This document shows, one piece after another, positions 8,971-16,745 of a stretch of DNA of 64,000 nucleotides. Source of the DNA: Colwellia sp. Arc7-D (GTDB taxonomy: Bacteria; Pseudomonadota; Gammaproteobacteria; Enterobacterales; Alteromonadaceae). Positions within the stretch are counted from its first letter, which is position 1. Every line of letters begins with the position of its first letter. Location of the stretch: positions 372,001 to 436,000 of the forward strand of contig NZ_CP028924.1 in NCBI RefSeq assembly GCF_003061515.1, written 5' to 3'. Under the pieces are notes generated by a model. It saw only the letters and a list, made by a program, of their open reading frames with translations. It had not been told where the DNA came from and did not search any database. The translations under genes and the position numbers were made by a program.

Positions 8971-9182
8971 ACAGAGTTAATCCTAAAGTACTGATAAATA
9001 GTAAGTGGACTAAGCTCAGTGTTGAAAACCGAGAAAAGCATTTTGTGATTACGCAGGTCGAGTTTGATGAACACAAGAATGTTGTTGAATGCATAATAAC
9101 GGCGGTGATTAACCATAATGAATACGCGATAAATTGGCGTGATTTAAAAGAACCTAAACTTTGGCGCTTTGGTTGGCAATAA
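8967..9182 (+). CDS. Trp-rich small protein, TIGR02450/DUF2389 family
   Basis: A protein of 71 residues matching the TIGR02450 Trp-rich family: N-terminal NPKVLINSKWTKL, then EKHFVITQV, and a C-terminal INWRDLKEPKLWRFGWQ with clustered tryptophans. The start overlaps the previous stop by four bases (ATGA), so it is translationally coupled. Members are widespread in marine gammaproteobacteria and of unknown function. Placement next to an ECF sigma-E-like promoter makes a stress-related role plausible, but that is inference. Confidence 0.85.
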   Translation: MNRVNPKVLINSKWTKLSVENREKHFVITQVEFDEHKNVVECIITAVINHNEYAINWRDLKEPKLWRFGWQ

Positions 9183-9335
9183 TACCTATTTTGAATGGAG
9201 ATTAAGATTATTTAAATCTGATTTTAATCCCAACCTTATTCTTTAAGCCATTAGATTTTAACTACTTATTTTTAGACCTAGTTAGCTAAATACTCATTGT
9301 TAAATTCAACTTACCTGTGTAGTAAAATCTAGTCA

Positions 9336-9752
9336 TTAAATACACCAAATTACAAAAGCTATAATGTGCATAGTAACGACTAAGGCCGTAAGGTGCATGC
9401 GCATTTGTAAATAGTTATAATTTTCTGGGGCGGCATGATCAAAATGGTATTCACAAAGTAAAGACAACAAATAAATTTTTGATAAGGCCACCAGTGCGAT
9501 ATAACTGGGTAAAAATAGTGTCAGAAAAGCGAGTAAACTAAAGAGATTGCTTAAAACCTGCAGTTGAATACTGACCTTGTCAGTGTCTTTACGCCATAGG
9601 GTACCAGCAATAAAACTCAGTATAATTGCACTGTAAAATATAAAAACCTTTTCCGCAGGTATGCTTAAAAATTTTTCAATATAATTGCCGAAAGCGAATG
9701 TGAGTATAAAAGGTATTAGCCCCAAATATCCTAAGTATTGTTTTATATACAT
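9336..9752 (-). CDS. DUF3429 inner-membrane protein
   Basis: A protein of 138 residues with four to five hydrophobic segments and almost no soluble part, fitting DUF3429. Conserved features include the N-terminal LGYLGLIPF and the central AGTLW. No enzymatic motif is visible. It is divergent from the DUF2878 gene. A sigma-E-like promoter on the minus strand (9790-9818) lies 38 bases upstream, so it probably belongs to the same stress regulon as its divergent neighbour. Confidence 0.8.
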   Translation of the reverse strand: MYIKQYLGYLGLIPFILTFAFGNYIEKFLSIPAEKVFIFYSAIILSFIAGTLWRKDTDKVSIQLQVLSNLFSLLAFLTLFLPSYIALVALSKIYLLSLLCEYHFDHAAPENYNYLQMRMHLTALVVTMHIIAFVIWCI

Positions 9753-9789
9753 TATAAGTTGTACCGCATTTTAATGACTTACTCCTCTT

Positions 9790-9818
9790 ATATACGACGA
9801 TTTCTTGCACTTAGATCA
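9790..9818 (-). promoter_or_regulatory. ECF sigma-E-like promoter for the DUF3429 gene
   Basis: On the minus strand, TGATCT (complement of 9813-9818), a 16-base spacer and CGTATAT (complement of 9790-9796). Expected start near 9784, about 32 bases before the ATG. It stands back to back with the plus-strand promoter at 9836. Confidence 0.6.
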
Positions 9819-9835
9819 TAAATTAGTGCTTAAAC

Positions 9836-9864
9836 TAATCCGATTTTCATTTTATTACGTATGA
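9836..9864 (+). promoter_or_regulatory. ECF sigma-E-like promoter for the DUF2878 operon
   Basis: TAATCC, 16 bases, CGTATGA. The -10 element contains the ATG at 9861, so transcription would begin near 9871 and that ATG could not be the translation start. This moves the likely start of the first gene to 9900. Confidence 0.5.
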
Positions 9865-9899
9865 ACCAATACAATCGTAAAAGAATGCTAGGTACTATA

Positions 9900-10415
9900 A
9901 TGAGAATAAAGTCTCCCTTGTGGAATTTGGTCGGGTTCAATATTGCTTGGTTTGGCCTAGTTTTTATTGGCGATTTATTTATTCCTGTTGCCGTGGTTTT
10001 GTTCATCGTGCAACTTTGGGCTTTTCAAAGTACTAAAAATGAACTGCTGTTAATCTGTTTGGTAGCCACCACAGGTATTTGGTTAGATTATGCTTTAGTT
10101 TATTTCGGTGTTTTTATTTTTCCAGAGACTAACGGTATTCCATTATGGCTAATCACACTTTGGATTGTTTTCGCGGGTACCATTCGACATAGCTTGGCGT
10201 TTCTTGAAAAATCGAAGTTATTACAATTTTTCACCGGCGCAATATTTGCGCCACTAAGTTACCTTGCAGGTGCTAAATTTTCTGTGGTTTATTTGGTGCC
10301 ATCGTTAGGGGTTAGTTATGTATTACTCGCTTGTATATGGGCACCATTAATGTTGGCATTTTTTGCACTAAATCGTTGGATACTTGTATTAAATGAAGAA
10401 ACCCATGCTGTTTAA
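9900..10415 (+). CDS. DUF2878 inner-membrane protein
   Basis: A hydrophobic protein of about 171 residues with five or six membrane segments, matching DUF2878. Conserved stretches include the N-terminal LWNLVGFNIAWF and the central PLWLITLWIVFAGTIRHSL. The frame is open from an ATG at 9861, but that codon overlaps a promoter -10. The ATG at 9900 has an upstream AGG and begins just before the conserved region, so it is preferred. It overlaps the next gene by 23 bases. In related bacteria DUF2878, chalcone-isomerase-like and DUF3833 genes travel with the Cfa-like methyltransferase block found here at 16269-20853. Function unknown. Confidence 0.8.
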   Translation: MRIKSPLWNLVGFNIAWFGLVFIGDLFIPVAVVLFIVQLWAFQSTKNELLLICLVATTGIWLDYALVYFGVFIFPETNGIPLWLITLWIVFAGTIRHSLAFLEKSKLLQFFTGAIFAPLSYLAGAKFSVVYLVPSLGVSYVLLACIWAPLMLAFFALNRWILVLNEETHAV

Positions 10416-11028
10416 CACTAAAATTTTACCGGTGCTGGTAGCACTTATTTACTTATGTTCATTTCACGTTGCTGCTGATTACGCTACAGAGTTAGTGGCA
10501 AAAACAAAGCCTAGTCTCACAGATAAAAACTGCGAAGCGGTTGAACGGCAATGGGTTAAGCCTAATAGTTTAACAGAGGATATTACCGAACAACGTTTTA
10601 CCTTATTGGGCAGGGCTAAATTTTCGGTGCTATTTTGGGATATTTACGAAAGCTCGCTATCAACTGCTGATGGCCAACGACCTTTTAGTCATTTATGTCA
10701 GCAGTTATTGTTTGAAATTCATTACTTACGCGATATTAGTAAAAAAGATTTATTAGATAATACCGTTTCTCAGTGGCAACATTTATCGCTTAAAGAAAGT
10801 GAGTATTCAGCTTTTTTGCCTTTACTTGAAAGTATCTGGCAAGACATTAAGAAAGGCGATCGATTATCAATGCTAACTCAGCAAAACAAAACTGTATTTT
10901 ATTTGAATCGCGAGCATATTGGTGAAATTGAAAGTTCAACTTTTGCTAAAACATTCTTGGGTATTTGGATAGATGAAAACACCAGCGAGCCTAAGTTAAG
11001 ATTAAAACTTCTCGGAGATAATGTATGA
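10393..11028 (+). CDS. Chalcone isomerase-like domain protein, exported
   Basis: A protein of 211 residues with an N-terminal hydrophobic signal (about 1-28, ending near VAADYA), so probably periplasmic. The body resembles the bacterial chalcone-isomerase-like domain (PF16036): TLLGRAKFSVLFWDIYESSL at the start, repeated aromatic and charged residues, and FLGIWIDE near the end. True flavonoid isomerase activity is not expected. In eukaryotes such folds bind fatty acids, so lipid binding is a reasonable guess given the fatty-acid modification genes nearby. It overlaps its neighbours on both sides, indicating an operon. Confidence 0.75.
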   Translation: MKKPMLFNTKILPVLVALIYLCSFHVAADYATELVAKTKPSLTDKNCEAVERQWVKPNSLTEDITEQRFTLLGRAKFSVLFWDIYESSLSTADGQRPFSHLCQQLLFEIHYLRDISKKDLLDNTVSQWQHLSLKESEYSAFLPLLESIWQDIKKGDRLSMLTQQNKTVFYLNREHIGEIESSTFAKTFLGIWIDENTSEPKLRLKLLGDNV

Positions 11029-11585
11029 AGCAATATGTAAATTTTATGGCGGTTTTTGGCTTAGTACTCGCCCTTAGCAGCTGTACAGCACAATTAGAAG
11101 ATTACCAGACAACATCTCCTAAGCTAGATATACAAGAATACTTCAATGGTAAGTCGATTGCCTGGGGAATGGTGCAAGATTACAGCAGTAAAGTTACGCG
11201 TCGTTTTTGTGTTGAGCTTGACGGCGAATGGCAGGGCAACGAAGGTATATTAAAAGAAGTATTTTATTTTACTGATGGAGAGGTTAGCTACCGAAACTGG
11301 CAGTTAACAAAATTAGAACAGGGTAAATATCGGGGCCGAGCTGAAGATGTAGTTGGCGAAGCTAATGGTCAGCAAAAGGGTTTTGCATTTCAGTGGCAAT
11401 ACAATTTAATGGTGCCTATCGATGGCGATGTTATTGAACTCTCACTTGATGATTGGATGTATCAAATCGATGAATATCGAGTTTTTAATCGAACTAAGAT
11501 GAAAAAGCTGGGTGTCACAGTTGCCGAAATAACCTTGTTTTTTGATAAACAGTTACCGATTAAAAATTGTCAGCTAAGTGTTTGA
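11025..11585 (+). CDS. DUF3833 lipoprotein
   Basis: A protein of 186 residues with a lipoprotein signal (lipobox LALSSC, Cys near residue 20), so anchored in the envelope. The body matches DUF3833, with YFNGKSIAWGMVQDYSSKV after the signal and VSYRNWQL in the middle. It starts inside the last codons of the preceding gene (ATGA overlap). It is the third gene of a probable three-gene operon with a sigma-E-like promoter; its partners commonly accompany Cfa-like methyltransferases. The molecular function is unknown. Confidence 0.85.
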   Translation: MKQYVNFMAVFGLVLALSSCTAQLEDYQTTSPKLDIQEYFNGKSIAWGMVQDYSSKVTRRFCVELDGEWQGNEGILKEVFYFTDGEVSYRNWQLTKLEQGKYRGRAEDVVGEANGQQKGFAFQWQYNLMVPIDGDVIELSLDDWMYQIDEYRVFNRTKMKKLGVTVAEITLFFDKQLPIKNCQLSV

Positions 11586-11678
11586 TGCTTTTATATCGCT
11601 TTTGTTATTAATAAGTTTGTTATCAATAAAGCAAAATACAATCTTGCTAAAGCCTTATTAAAAACATCTATTTATTTA

Positions 11679-11707
11679 TGATCTTATTTTAAATGTTTTA
11701 CGTATAA
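11679..11707 (+). promoter_or_regulatory. ECF sigma-E-like promoter P4
   Basis: TGATCT, 16 bases, CGTATAA: the best match in the window to the shared pattern. The nearest downstream element is the terminator at 11747-11769, so a transcript starting near 11714 would end after about 56 bases. Confidence 0.6.
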
Positions 11708-11713
11708 CCAACA

Positions 11714-11769
11714 TATATACATTCTACTCCCGCTGTGTAACACCTTGCCTCTTTATGAGGCTTTTTTTT
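11714..11769 (+). ncRNA. Candidate sigma-E-dependent small RNA
   Basis: The interval runs from the predicted start of promoter P4 to the end of an intrinsic terminator. It has no open frame of useful size. The unstructured 5' part has a C-rich stretch (CTCCCGC at about 11726-11732) that could serve as a pairing seed, and the 3' end has a short hairpin with an eight-T run suited to Hfq. RpoE-dependent small RNAs are known in the Rhodobacter photo-oxidative stress response. The exact 5' end is an estimate. Confidence 0.4.
11747..11769 (+). terminator. Intrinsic terminator
   Basis: GCCTC (11747-11751), a five-base loop, GAGGC (11757-11761), then eight T. It could end both the DUF2878-DUF3833 operon and the short transcript from P4. 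Confidence 0.65.
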
Positions 11770-11797
11770 GATCGTTTTTTGGTTTATCTACGTATAA
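11769..11797 (+). promoter_or_regulatory. ECF sigma-E-like promoter P5
   Basis: TGATCG, 16 bases, CGTATAA. Expected start near 11804, giving a leader of about 31 bases for the LON-domain gene. The -10 and its downstream bases (CGTATAACCA) repeat those of P4, suggesting a local duplication. Confidence 0.5.
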
Positions 11798-11834
11798 CCA
11801 CTATCTAATAACATATATGAGTTACTAAAAGCCG

Positions 11835-12410
11835 ATGCCTACTCTTAACTTACCTATTTTTCCGTTGCCGATATTTATATTGCCTCAAGGAATTACACGA
11901 CTACGCATATTTGAAGCTCGTTATTTAAAAATGGTATCGCTAGCAATGAAAAACCAAGGCTTTGTTATTTTTAGTCATGATAACAGTGAGAAAGTTAATA
12001 CCATGAAAGTAGGCAGCTGGGTTGAAGTAATAAACTTTGATCAAGGTGACGATGGTATTTTATTAATTGATGTTCGTTGCAAGTGCCTTGTGGACATTCA
12101 AGCGATTACCCAAGATAAAGTTAACCTTCATCATGGTGATGTAACCCCTAAAAGTCATTGGCCAGATACCAGCCTAGATAAAACTACAGGTGAACTATCA
12201 GCCTCTTTAAATAAACTTTTTAGTGAAAATACAGAGTTAGATGAATTATATCAGAAGCCGTGCTTTTCATTGGGTAACTGGGTAGTTGCTCGTTGGATGG
12301 AGCTTATCCCCTTAAAGCTCGCTGAAAAAACGTTATTCACGAATCAAAATTCGTATAACCAAGCGAAGCAACTTTTGCAGCGCATAATTTTAACCGATGA
12401 AGGTATTTAA
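11835..12410 (+). CDS. LON peptidase substrate-binding domain protein
   Basis: A protein of 191 residues consisting of the N-terminal substrate-recognition domain of Lon protease (PF02190) without the AAA or protease parts. The N-terminus LNLPIFPLPIFILPQGITRL with RIFEARYLKM is the classic start of this domain. Stand-alone copies are common in proteobacteria and of uncertain role. It sits between a sigma-E-like promoter and the sigma factor gene itself, so it is a probable regulon member. There is no signal peptide, so it is cytoplasmic. Confidence 0.88.
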   Translation: MPTLNLPIFPLPIFILPQGITRLRIFEARYLKMVSLAMKNQGFVIFSHDNSEKVNTMKVGSWVEVINFDQGDDGILLIDVRCKCLVDIQAITQDKVNLHHGDVTPKSHWPDTSLDKTTGELSASLNKLFSENTELDELYQKPCFSLGNWVVARWMELIPLKLAEKTLFTNQNSYNQAKQLLQRIILTDEGI

Positions 12411-12419
12411 ATATTAATG

Positions 12420-12448
12420 TGATCTAATCATGTTTTGTCTGCGTATTA
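12420..12448 (+). promoter_or_regulatory. ECF sigma-E-like promoter of the sigma factor operon
   Basis: TGATCT, 16 bases, CGTATTA, ending 31 bases before the sigma factor ATG. ECF sigma factors usually drive their own promoter, so this copy anchors the assignment of the other five. Confidence 0.65.
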
Positions 12449-12479
12449 GTCAATATAAGTAAAATAATAGGTAAGAAAC

Positions 12480-13106
12480 ATGCAGTTATTGCATTCAGAG
12501 TTGCCAAGTCATAAAGCAAATGCTACATCTAGTCTTATGACTAATAAAATCGATCATCCCCAACTTTGTCAATGGCTTAAATCGATAGCTGATGACAGAG
12601 ATAAACAAGCATTTACTGAAGTGTTTAGTTTTTTCGCACCCAAAATAAAACGCATAGCGCAAGGCAAAATAAATAGTGAGGCACTTGCAGCAGAAGTTGT
12701 GCAAGACACCATGACGAATGTCTGGAGAAAAGCACACCTATTTGATGAAAGCAAAGGTGCGGCAACCACTTGGGTTTATACCATCATGCGTAATGTTACT
12801 TTTGATTTGTTACGTAAAATGAAAGCGAATAAAGAAGACAACCTCAGTGATGATATATGGCCATTGGCAGAATCTGAAAATACAGAGGAAGAAGTATTCA
12901 GTGACCATATTCAAAGTCGTAATTTAAAAGGCATTATTGATACGCTGCCCGAAAACCAGCAACAGGTGGTTAAAGGATTTTACTTTTTGGAAATGTCACA
13001 AGAGCAGCTTGCTGTTCACTTAAATCTACCACTAGGCACAATAAAGTCTCGACTTCGGTTAGCACTTGGCAAGCTGAAGTTGAAATTAGGAGAAGACCAT
13101 GATTAA
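12480..13106 (+). CDS. rpoE: ECF RNA polymerase sigma factor, RpoE/ChrR (ECF11) type
   Basis: A sigma-70 family extracytoplasmic-type factor of 208 residues. Region 2 (about residues 38-105) contains QDTMTNVWRKAHLFDESKG and TWVYTIMRNVTFDLLRK; region 4 (about 155-205) contains LPENQQQVVKGFYFLEMSQ and GTIKSRLRLALGKLK, the promoter-binding helix-turn-helix. The next gene is a ChrR anti-sigma factor, overlapping by eight bases. This defines the group that in Rhodobacter and Vibrio responds to singlet oxygen made by light. The ATG at 12480 has an upstream AGGTAAG; an internal ATG at 12537 is possible. Autoregulation is likely. Confidence 0.9.
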   Translation: MQLLHSELPSHKANATSSLMTNKIDHPQLCQWLKSIADDRDKQAFTEVFSFFAPKIKRIAQGKINSEALAAEVVQDTMTNVWRKAHLFDESKGAATTWVYTIMRNVTFDLLRKMKANKEDNLSDDIWPLAESENTEEEVFSDHIQSRNLKGIIDTLPENQQQVVKGFYFLEMSQEQLAVHLNLPLGTIKSRLRLALGKLKLKLGEDHD

Positions 13107-13788
13107 GCATCACCCTAAATTTGCGTTGTTAAAAAGTTTTGTGGATGGTGACTTACCCGCTTCACTTGCGGCAGGTATCGCAATACATGCTGACATGTGT
13201 CCAATCTGCCAACAAAAAGTTGCTCACCTAACAGAACAAGTTGCTGAAGCCAGTTTTGAGCAAGACCTACTCCACAGTGCTCCAATTGTGGGTAATGAAA
13301 GTTTGTCTGAAACTTCAGAAATGAATTTTGATGACATTATTAGTCAAATTACAGCCACTGATGATATAGCACCTGCAAAAATTATTGCGGACGAACGTTT
13401 AATTACGTTTAAAGGAATGCAGTATTCGCTTCCACACACGCTGGACAATATGGATTTGGGAAGAACAGCACAAATTGGTAAATTATCACGCACCCGCATA
13501 AATTTAGGTGAAGGAGAAATTCACACTAATTTATTGCATATTGGTCCTGGTGGTTCAATTCCCGAGCATACGCACAAAGGTTTCGAGCTAACACTATTGC
13601 TAGCCGGCACCTTTGCTGATGAGCAAGGAGAGTACGTGGCAGGTGACTTTATCATGCTAGATAAACGCCATCAGCACCAACCTGCAACAGAACATGGTTG
13701 TCTTTGCTATACAGTAGCCAATGATGCACTACACTTTACCCAAGGGATTAATAAATTACTAAACCCTATTGGTGCATTTATTTACTAG
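13099..13788 (+). CDS. chrR: ChrR-type zinc-binding anti-sigma factor
   Basis: A protein of 229 residues with the two ChrR domains. The N-terminal anti-sigma domain has the zinc motif H30-x3-C34-x2-C37 plus an N-terminal His (residue 4 or 5). The C-terminal cupin domain has the second metal site, seen as EHTHKGFELTLLLAG and a later His in RHQHQP. It holds the sigma factor inactive until singlet oxygen or organic peroxide triggers its loss, a process that in Rhodobacter needs the cupin domain. All expected metal ligands are present, so it should be functional. Translation is coupled to the sigma factor gene. Confidence 0.92.
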   Translation: MIKHHPKFALLKSFVDGDLPASLAAGIAIHADMCPICQQKVAHLTEQVAEASFEQDLLHSAPIVGNESLSETSEMNFDDIISQITATDDIAPAKIIADERLITFKGMQYSLPHTLDNMDLGRTAQIGKLSRTRINLGEGEIHTNLLHIGPGGSIPEHTHKGFELTLLLAGTFADEQGEYVAGDFIMLDKRHQHQPATEHGCLCYTVANDALHFTQGINKLLNPIGAFIY

Positions 13789-13799
13789 TAGAGATTGTT

Positions 13800-14759
13800 A
13801 TGTATAAAGAATTTGACAAAGAAGATGTTATTGTCGGCATTAGTGCATGTTTAATTGGTGAAAAAGTTAGGTTTGATGCCAGCAACAAACCGTCTAACTT
13901 TTGCAATAAAGAGCTGGGTCAGCATGTAACGTATAAAGCATATTGCCCAGAAGTTGCTATTGGTATGCCGATACCTCGACCTACTATTCGTTTGATCAAA
14001 GATGAACAAGTGATCAAAGTTTCTAGACCTGACGGTTCTGGTGATGTTACTGAGGCAATAAAAGCCTACGGAAAAAAAATAGCATCACTTTCTAAAAACC
14101 TCAGTGGATATGTTTTTTGTGCCAAAAGCCCGAGCTGTGGCATGGAACGTGTAAAAGTTTACTCGCCAAGTGGTGACCCATTACAAGGACAAGGTATTGG
14201 TGTTTTTTCTCGAGAAATCATGAAAGCTAACCCCATATTACCTTGTGAAGAAAACGGACGTTTGAACGATCCTATTCTTAGAGAAAATTTTGTTGCTCGT
14301 GTGTTCACTTACCGACACTGGTTAGCATTAAAAGAGTCAGGCGTAAGTAAGCATAAACTTACAAGTTTTCATGCCCAGTATAAATACACACTAATGAGTC
14401 ATGATCTTGTTGCTTACAAGCAGTTAGGGCGTTTGCTAGCGAGTGCTGATATTGCAGTAGAGACAATGGCCGAGCAATATATAACTGGGTTAATGACGGC
14501 ATTAAAGCGCGTTGCTACACGTAAAAATCATGCGAATACGTTATCTCATATCCAAGGCTATTTTTCTAAGCACCTTAATAAAGATCAACGTAAAGAGCTG
14601 TCACAACAAATTGATGCTTACCGCGAGGGCTTAATGCCGTTAATGGTGCCATTGACCCTGATTAATCATTATTTATTGGGGCACCCTAATGCTTATTTAG
14701 CTCAACAAGCTTATCTAAACCCATACCCTGAGTCGTTAAAACTTAGATACGGTTATTAA
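13800..14759 (+). CDS. DUF523 and DUF1722 (YbgA) fusion protein
   Basis: A protein of 319 residues with two domains in order: DUF523 (about 8-150), with cysteine-containing motifs VGISACLIGEKVRFDAS, YCPEVAIGMPIPRP and AKSPSCGMERVKVY, and DUF1722/YbgA (about 190-305), with SFHAQYKYTLMSHD. Conserved cysteines in the first domain suggest a metal or cluster site. The gene starts 11 bases after chrR and ends 20 bases before the photolyase. YbgA-type genes are frequent neighbours of photolyase genes, including phr of E. coli. A link to light-damage repair is therefore likely; the reaction is unknown. Confidence 0.88.
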   Translation: MYKEFDKEDVIVGISACLIGEKVRFDASNKPSNFCNKELGQHVTYKAYCPEVAIGMPIPRPTIRLIKDEQVIKVSRPDGSGDVTEAIKAYGKKIASLSKNLSGYVFCAKSPSCGMERVKVYSPSGDPLQGQGIGVFSREIMKANPILPCEENGRLNDPILRENFVARVFTYRHWLALKESGVSKHKLTSFHAQYKYTLMSHDLVAYKQLGRLLASADIAVETMAEQYITGLMTALKRVATRKNHANTLSHIQGYFSKHLNKDQRKELSQQIDAYREGLMPLMVPLTLINHYLLGHPNAYLAQQAYLNPYPESLKLRYGY

Positions 14760-14779
14760 ACCCAATTAATTATTAAGGA

Positions 14780-16183
14780 ATGTCCTTGTTACTTTGGTTT
14801 CGCAACGATATTAGAATTCACGATAATCCAGCCTTAGATTATTTTCTCAAGCAACATCATGATGCAGGAATGGCTAAGGCGATTTTTTTTGTCAGTGAAA
14901 AACAATGGTTGGCTCATGATTGGTCAGCAATCAAAATTGACTTTATCAAGCGGCATGTTAATGCACTTGCTGAGCAGCTATTGTCGTTAAATATTGCTTT
15001 AGAGGTTGTGCATTGTGATGATTTCTCAGCGCAAATTTCCTACTTAAAGCAATACTGTACTCAGCATAATGTTAGTGAGGTGGTTGCTAACCAAGAGATC
15101 GAGTTTAATGAAAAGCAACGTGATGAAACTTGTGTTGAGCAAGGCATTCCATTACACATGTTTGAAAGCGACGTTATTGTTAAAAAAGGCCAAGTACTAA
15201 ATAAAACAAATGAAATGTATAAGGTGTTTACCCCTTATAAACGTGCTTGGCTAACTTATGTAAAGCAGCACGGTTTTTCTTATTTAGGCAAACCTAGCCC
15301 CAGTATTTCAGCTAAGCAGGCTGAAGAAGCTAAACTAAACTTCAAACCACCATTAGATTGTGCAGGCACCTCAGATTTATGGCCTTTAGCTGATCAAGTT
15401 GAACAACAGGTTATTCCAGAATTTTTTGAATATAAAGTCGCTAATTACGGTAAAAAACGTGATTTCCCTGCGATTAAAGCGACGTCTGGCTTATCACCAT
15501 ATTTAGCCATAGGTGCTATTAGTCCACGCTATTTACTCTTATTATTTACTCAGCGATTTCCTGATATTTTAGTTGCCTCAGACAGTGAAGAATTTACTTG
15601 GTTAAATGAATTAATTTGGAGAGAGTTCTATCGAAATTTAATTTTTCATCGACAAGACCTGTCCAAACATGAGTGCTTTAACCCTAAATATCGCGCTGTA
15701 GTTTGGCCTAATAATCAAACGTTATTTACACAATGGTGCGAAGGGAAAACTGGTTATCCGTTAGTCGATGCGGCGATGAGGCAGCTGAATCAAACGGGTT
15801 GGATGCATAATCGATTACGTATGGTAGTGGCAAGCTTCTTAACTAAACACTTGTTAATTGATTGGCGCTGGGGAGAAAAATACTTTATGCAGCAGCTAAT
15901 TGACGGTGATCTTGCGGCAAATAATGGCGGTTGGCAATGGGCAGCAAGTACTGGCTGCGATGCTCAACCTTACTTTCGTGTCTTTAATCCGATCAGACAA
16001 AGCGAAAGATTTGATCCAAAAGGTGAGTTTATACGTAAATTTATACCAGAGCTGGCGCAATTACCGGATAAAGAAATTCATTTTCCTCATCTATATATTG
16101 CTAAACAAAAGTTATCACTCTATTGGCCAGCTATCGTTGAACACAAGCAAGCGAGATTATCGGCACTTGAATTTTATCGGTAG
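14780..16183 (+). CDS. phrB: Deoxyribodipyrimidine photolyase (class I CPD type)
   Basis: A flavoprotein of 467 residues that repairs cyclobutane pyrimidine dimers using light. The N-terminal alpha/beta antenna domain starts at LLLWFRNDIRIHDNPAL. The C-terminal FAD domain carries WLNELIWREFYRNL, then GYPLVDAAMRQLNQTGWMHN and NNGGWQWAASTGCDAQPYF, which are hallmark FAD- and dimer-binding segments of class I enzymes. Length is normal. The ATG at 14780 has an AAGGA-like site just upstream. It belongs to the sigma-factor operon, as phrA does in the Rhodobacter singlet-oxygen regulon. A cryptochrome-like signalling role cannot be ruled out. Confidence 0.93.
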   Translation: MSLLLWFRNDIRIHDNPALDYFLKQHHDAGMAKAIFFVSEKQWLAHDWSAIKIDFIKRHVNALAEQLLSLNIALEVVHCDDFSAQISYLKQYCTQHNVSEVVANQEIEFNEKQRDETCVEQGIPLHMFESDVIVKKGQVLNKTNEMYKVFTPYKRAWLTYVKQHGFSYLGKPSPSISAKQAEEAKLNFKPPLDCAGTSDLWPLADQVEQQVIPEFFEYKVANYGKKRDFPAIKATSGLSPYLAIGAISPRYLLLLFTQRFPDILVASDSEEFTWLNELIWREFYRNLIFHRQDLSKHECFNPKYRAVVWPNNQTLFTQWCEGKTGYPLVDAAMRQLNQTGWMHNRLRMVVASFLTKHLLIDWRWGEKYFMQQLIDGDLAANNGGWQWAASTGCDAQPYFRVFNPIRQSERFDPKGEFIRKFIPELAQLPDKEIHFPHLYIAKQKLSLYWPAIVEHKQARLSALEFYR

Positions 16184-16268
16184 TTATTTATGACGGGTAT
16201 TTAGTCTCGGTAAAAACTTTATATTTTTGTTTTTAAGAGTTTGAATATTATAAAAAATAAGAGTATTT

Positions 16269-16745
16269 ATGTTAAATAAAAAGGTTATGGATGTTGATGA
16301 GTTAAGTGAACATGTTCAAAATTCATTGTGGTTAGTTAAATTTATTAACATTTACCAAAAGTTATCTACCGATAACTTGTCTTTGTTAGCAGACGTCTAT
16401 CATCGCGATATCGTGTTCAAAGATCCCATGCACCATCTAAAGGGCTTTGAGCAATTAAACGATTACTTTAATCAACTTTATACAAAACTCAGTTATTGTG
16501 ATTTTGTAATTGAACAAGTCATAGCGCAAGATTCTGAGGCGGCTATTTATTGGCAAATGCGCTTTCAACATCCAAAATTAAACTCAGGCAATATGGTAAG
16601 CGTGCAAGGCAGTTCTCACCTAAAAGGCCTTGATGACAAAGTTATTTATCATCGAGATTACTTAGATTTAGGCGCTATGTTATATGAGCAATTACCTTTT
16701 TTTGGACGCATTATTCGCTGGTTTAAAAAGAGGGCAGTATCTTAA
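16269..16745 (+). CDS. SnoaL/NTF2-like protein
   Basis: A small cone-shaped-fold protein of 158 residues. Typical signs are an N-terminal helix pair (FINIYQKLSTDNLSLLADVY), then HRDIVFKDPMHHLKGFEQL and an end section with strands such as EAAIYWQMRF. There is no signal peptide. It overlaps the SDR gene by one base and begins the five-gene lipid-modification block, in which a SnoaL-like protein is a regular member in Vibrio and Shewanella relatives. Whether it is an enzyme or a binding protein is unknown. Confidence 0.8.
   Translation: MLNKKVMDVDELSEHVQNSLWLVKFINIYQKLSTDNLSLLADVYHRDIVFKDPMHHLKGFEQLNDYFNQLYTKLSYCDFVIEQVIAQDSEAAIYWQMRFQHPKLNSGNMVSVQGSSHLKGLDDKVIYHRDYLDLGAMLYEQLPFFGRIIRWFKKRAVS

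Noticed and set aside
15900..16193. Frame of 97 codons on the plus strand
   Set aside because: It overlaps the end of the photolyase in another frame and has no family features.
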